From the NCBI GenBank assembly GCA_029264225.1, contig JARICB010000309.1, positions 1-6,944 of the forward strand: DNA of 6,944 bases, written 5' to 3'. Made by a program: the position numbers and the translations under genes. Shown here piece by piece: positions 6,805-6,944 of this stretch. Position 1 is the stretch's first letter, and every line of letters starts with the position of its first letter. The stretch comes from Nocardioides sp. GTDB lineage: Bacteria > Actinomycetota > Actinomycetes > Propionibacteriales > Nocardioidaceae. The notes under the pieces were generated by a model. It ran no database searches, was not told the origin of the DNA, and saw nothing but the letters and a program-made list of their open reading frames with translations.

Positions 6805-6815
6805 GCGCACATGAT
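6787..6815 (+). promoter_or_regulatory. Possible promoter of the PucR gene (leaderless)
   Basis: TGGACG (6787-6792) and CATGAT (6810-6815) each match four of six bases of the -35 and -10 consensus and are separated by exactly 17 nt. Transcription would begin about six bases after the -10, at the A of the ATG at 6821, giving a leaderless message. This agrees with the absence of any Shine-Dalgarno sequence before that ATG. The -35 is contained in the palindrome, so a bound regulator would block it. Both hexamers are weak and the call is tentative. Confidence 0.3.
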
Positions 6816-6820
6816 GCACC

Positions 6821-6944
6821 ATGACGTTCACCGTGGCTGACCTGCTGGCGCTGCCACTGATGGAGTCGGCGCGGGCAGACGTGCTGGCGGGCACCTCCCT
6901 CGACGAACGGGAGGTGCGCTGGATCCACACCTCGGAGATCTATG
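6821..6944 (+). CDS. PucR-family transcriptional regulator (N-terminal fragment, cut by window edge)
   Basis: Only 41 codons are visible. MTFTVADLLALPLMESARAD followed by a stretch containing VLAG and VRWIHTSEIY matches the start of the PucR N-terminal domain found in regulators of purine, allantoin, GABA and other nitrogen-compound catabolism, where the consensus runs TVADLL-ALP, then VLAG, then VRWVH-SE. Such proteins normally continue for 400-550 residues to a C-terminal helix-turn-helix domain, which would lie beyond the window. An in-frame stop (TGA at 6812-6814) just upstream rules out a longer protein, so the ATG at 6821 is the first possible start. No ribosome-binding sequence precedes it. 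It is transcribed away from the lipoprotein gene across a 132-nt shared region, the usual arrangement for a local regulator of the operon next door. It is probably an activator or repressor responding to the imported compound or a breakdown product (inference). Confidence 0.85.
   Translation, partial: MTFTVADLLALPLMESARADVLAGTSLDEREVRWIHTSEIY

Noticed and set aside
5450..6814. Long plus-strand open frame (454 codons) opposite the lipoprotein gene
   Set aside because: It is antisense to a lipoprotein gene with a clear signal peptide, lipobox and ribosome-binding site. It also runs through the intergenic palindrome.
6689..6820. Riboswitch in the leader of the transporter operon
   Set aside because: The 132-nt divergent region shows no purine, preQ1 or other aptamer core that I recognise; its structure is better explained by protein-binding sites. 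No convincing promoter could be placed for the minus strand either.
6689..6928. Upstream extension of the lipoprotein frame by 80 codons
   Set aside because: It would place the signal peptide in the middle of the protein and cover both the control region and the start of the divergent PucR gene. The ATG at 6688 has a good ribosome-binding site and a lipoprotein signal.

Overview
The window comes from a high-GC actinobacterium. The DNA is GC-rich in every gene, third codon positions are mostly G or C, and the families found (GbsA-like aldehyde dehydrogenase, BMP-type nucleoside importer, PucR regulator) are typical of soil actinobacteria. The sequence alone does not fix a genus. There are no mobile elements, RNA genes, CRISPR arrays or phage genes, and no gene-free stretch longer than 132 nt.

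Layout, read in the direction of transcription on the minus strand (right to left): a BMP-family substrate-binding lipoprotein (5651-6688), a double-domain ABC ATPase (4057-5601), a first permease (2987-4057), a second permease (2091-2990), a nucleobase deaminase strikingly like yeast cytosine deaminase Fcy1 (1584-2045), and a betaine-aldehyde-dehydrogenase-like ALDH (1-1498, C-terminus just cut by the window edge). Gaps and overlaps are 49 nt, 1 nt, 4 nt, 45 nt and 85 nt, so the first five genes look like one operon and the ALDH may be its last gene or a separately promoted neighbour. On the plus strand, diverging from the lipoprotein gene, the first 41 codons of a PucR-family regulator begin at 6821 and run off the right edge.

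How the parts fit together (inference): the lipoprotein captures a nucleobase or nucleoside outside the cell, the two permeases and the ATPase import it, and the deaminase hydrolyses an exocyclic amino group inside the cell. Cytosine to uracil is the best guess from conserved residues. PucR would sense the compound or a product and control both directions from the 132-nt divergent region. That region carries a near-ideal operator candidate: a perfect palindrome with 9-bp arms and a 3-nt centre at 6784-6804, plus two further half-site copies spaced about 32-33 bp apart toward the transporter gene. The role of the ALDH is open. The most interesting point is the combination of an Fcy1-type deaminase with a dedicated BMP importer and a divergent PucR gene. 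It looks like a regulated scavenging system for an aminated base whose true substrate is unknown.
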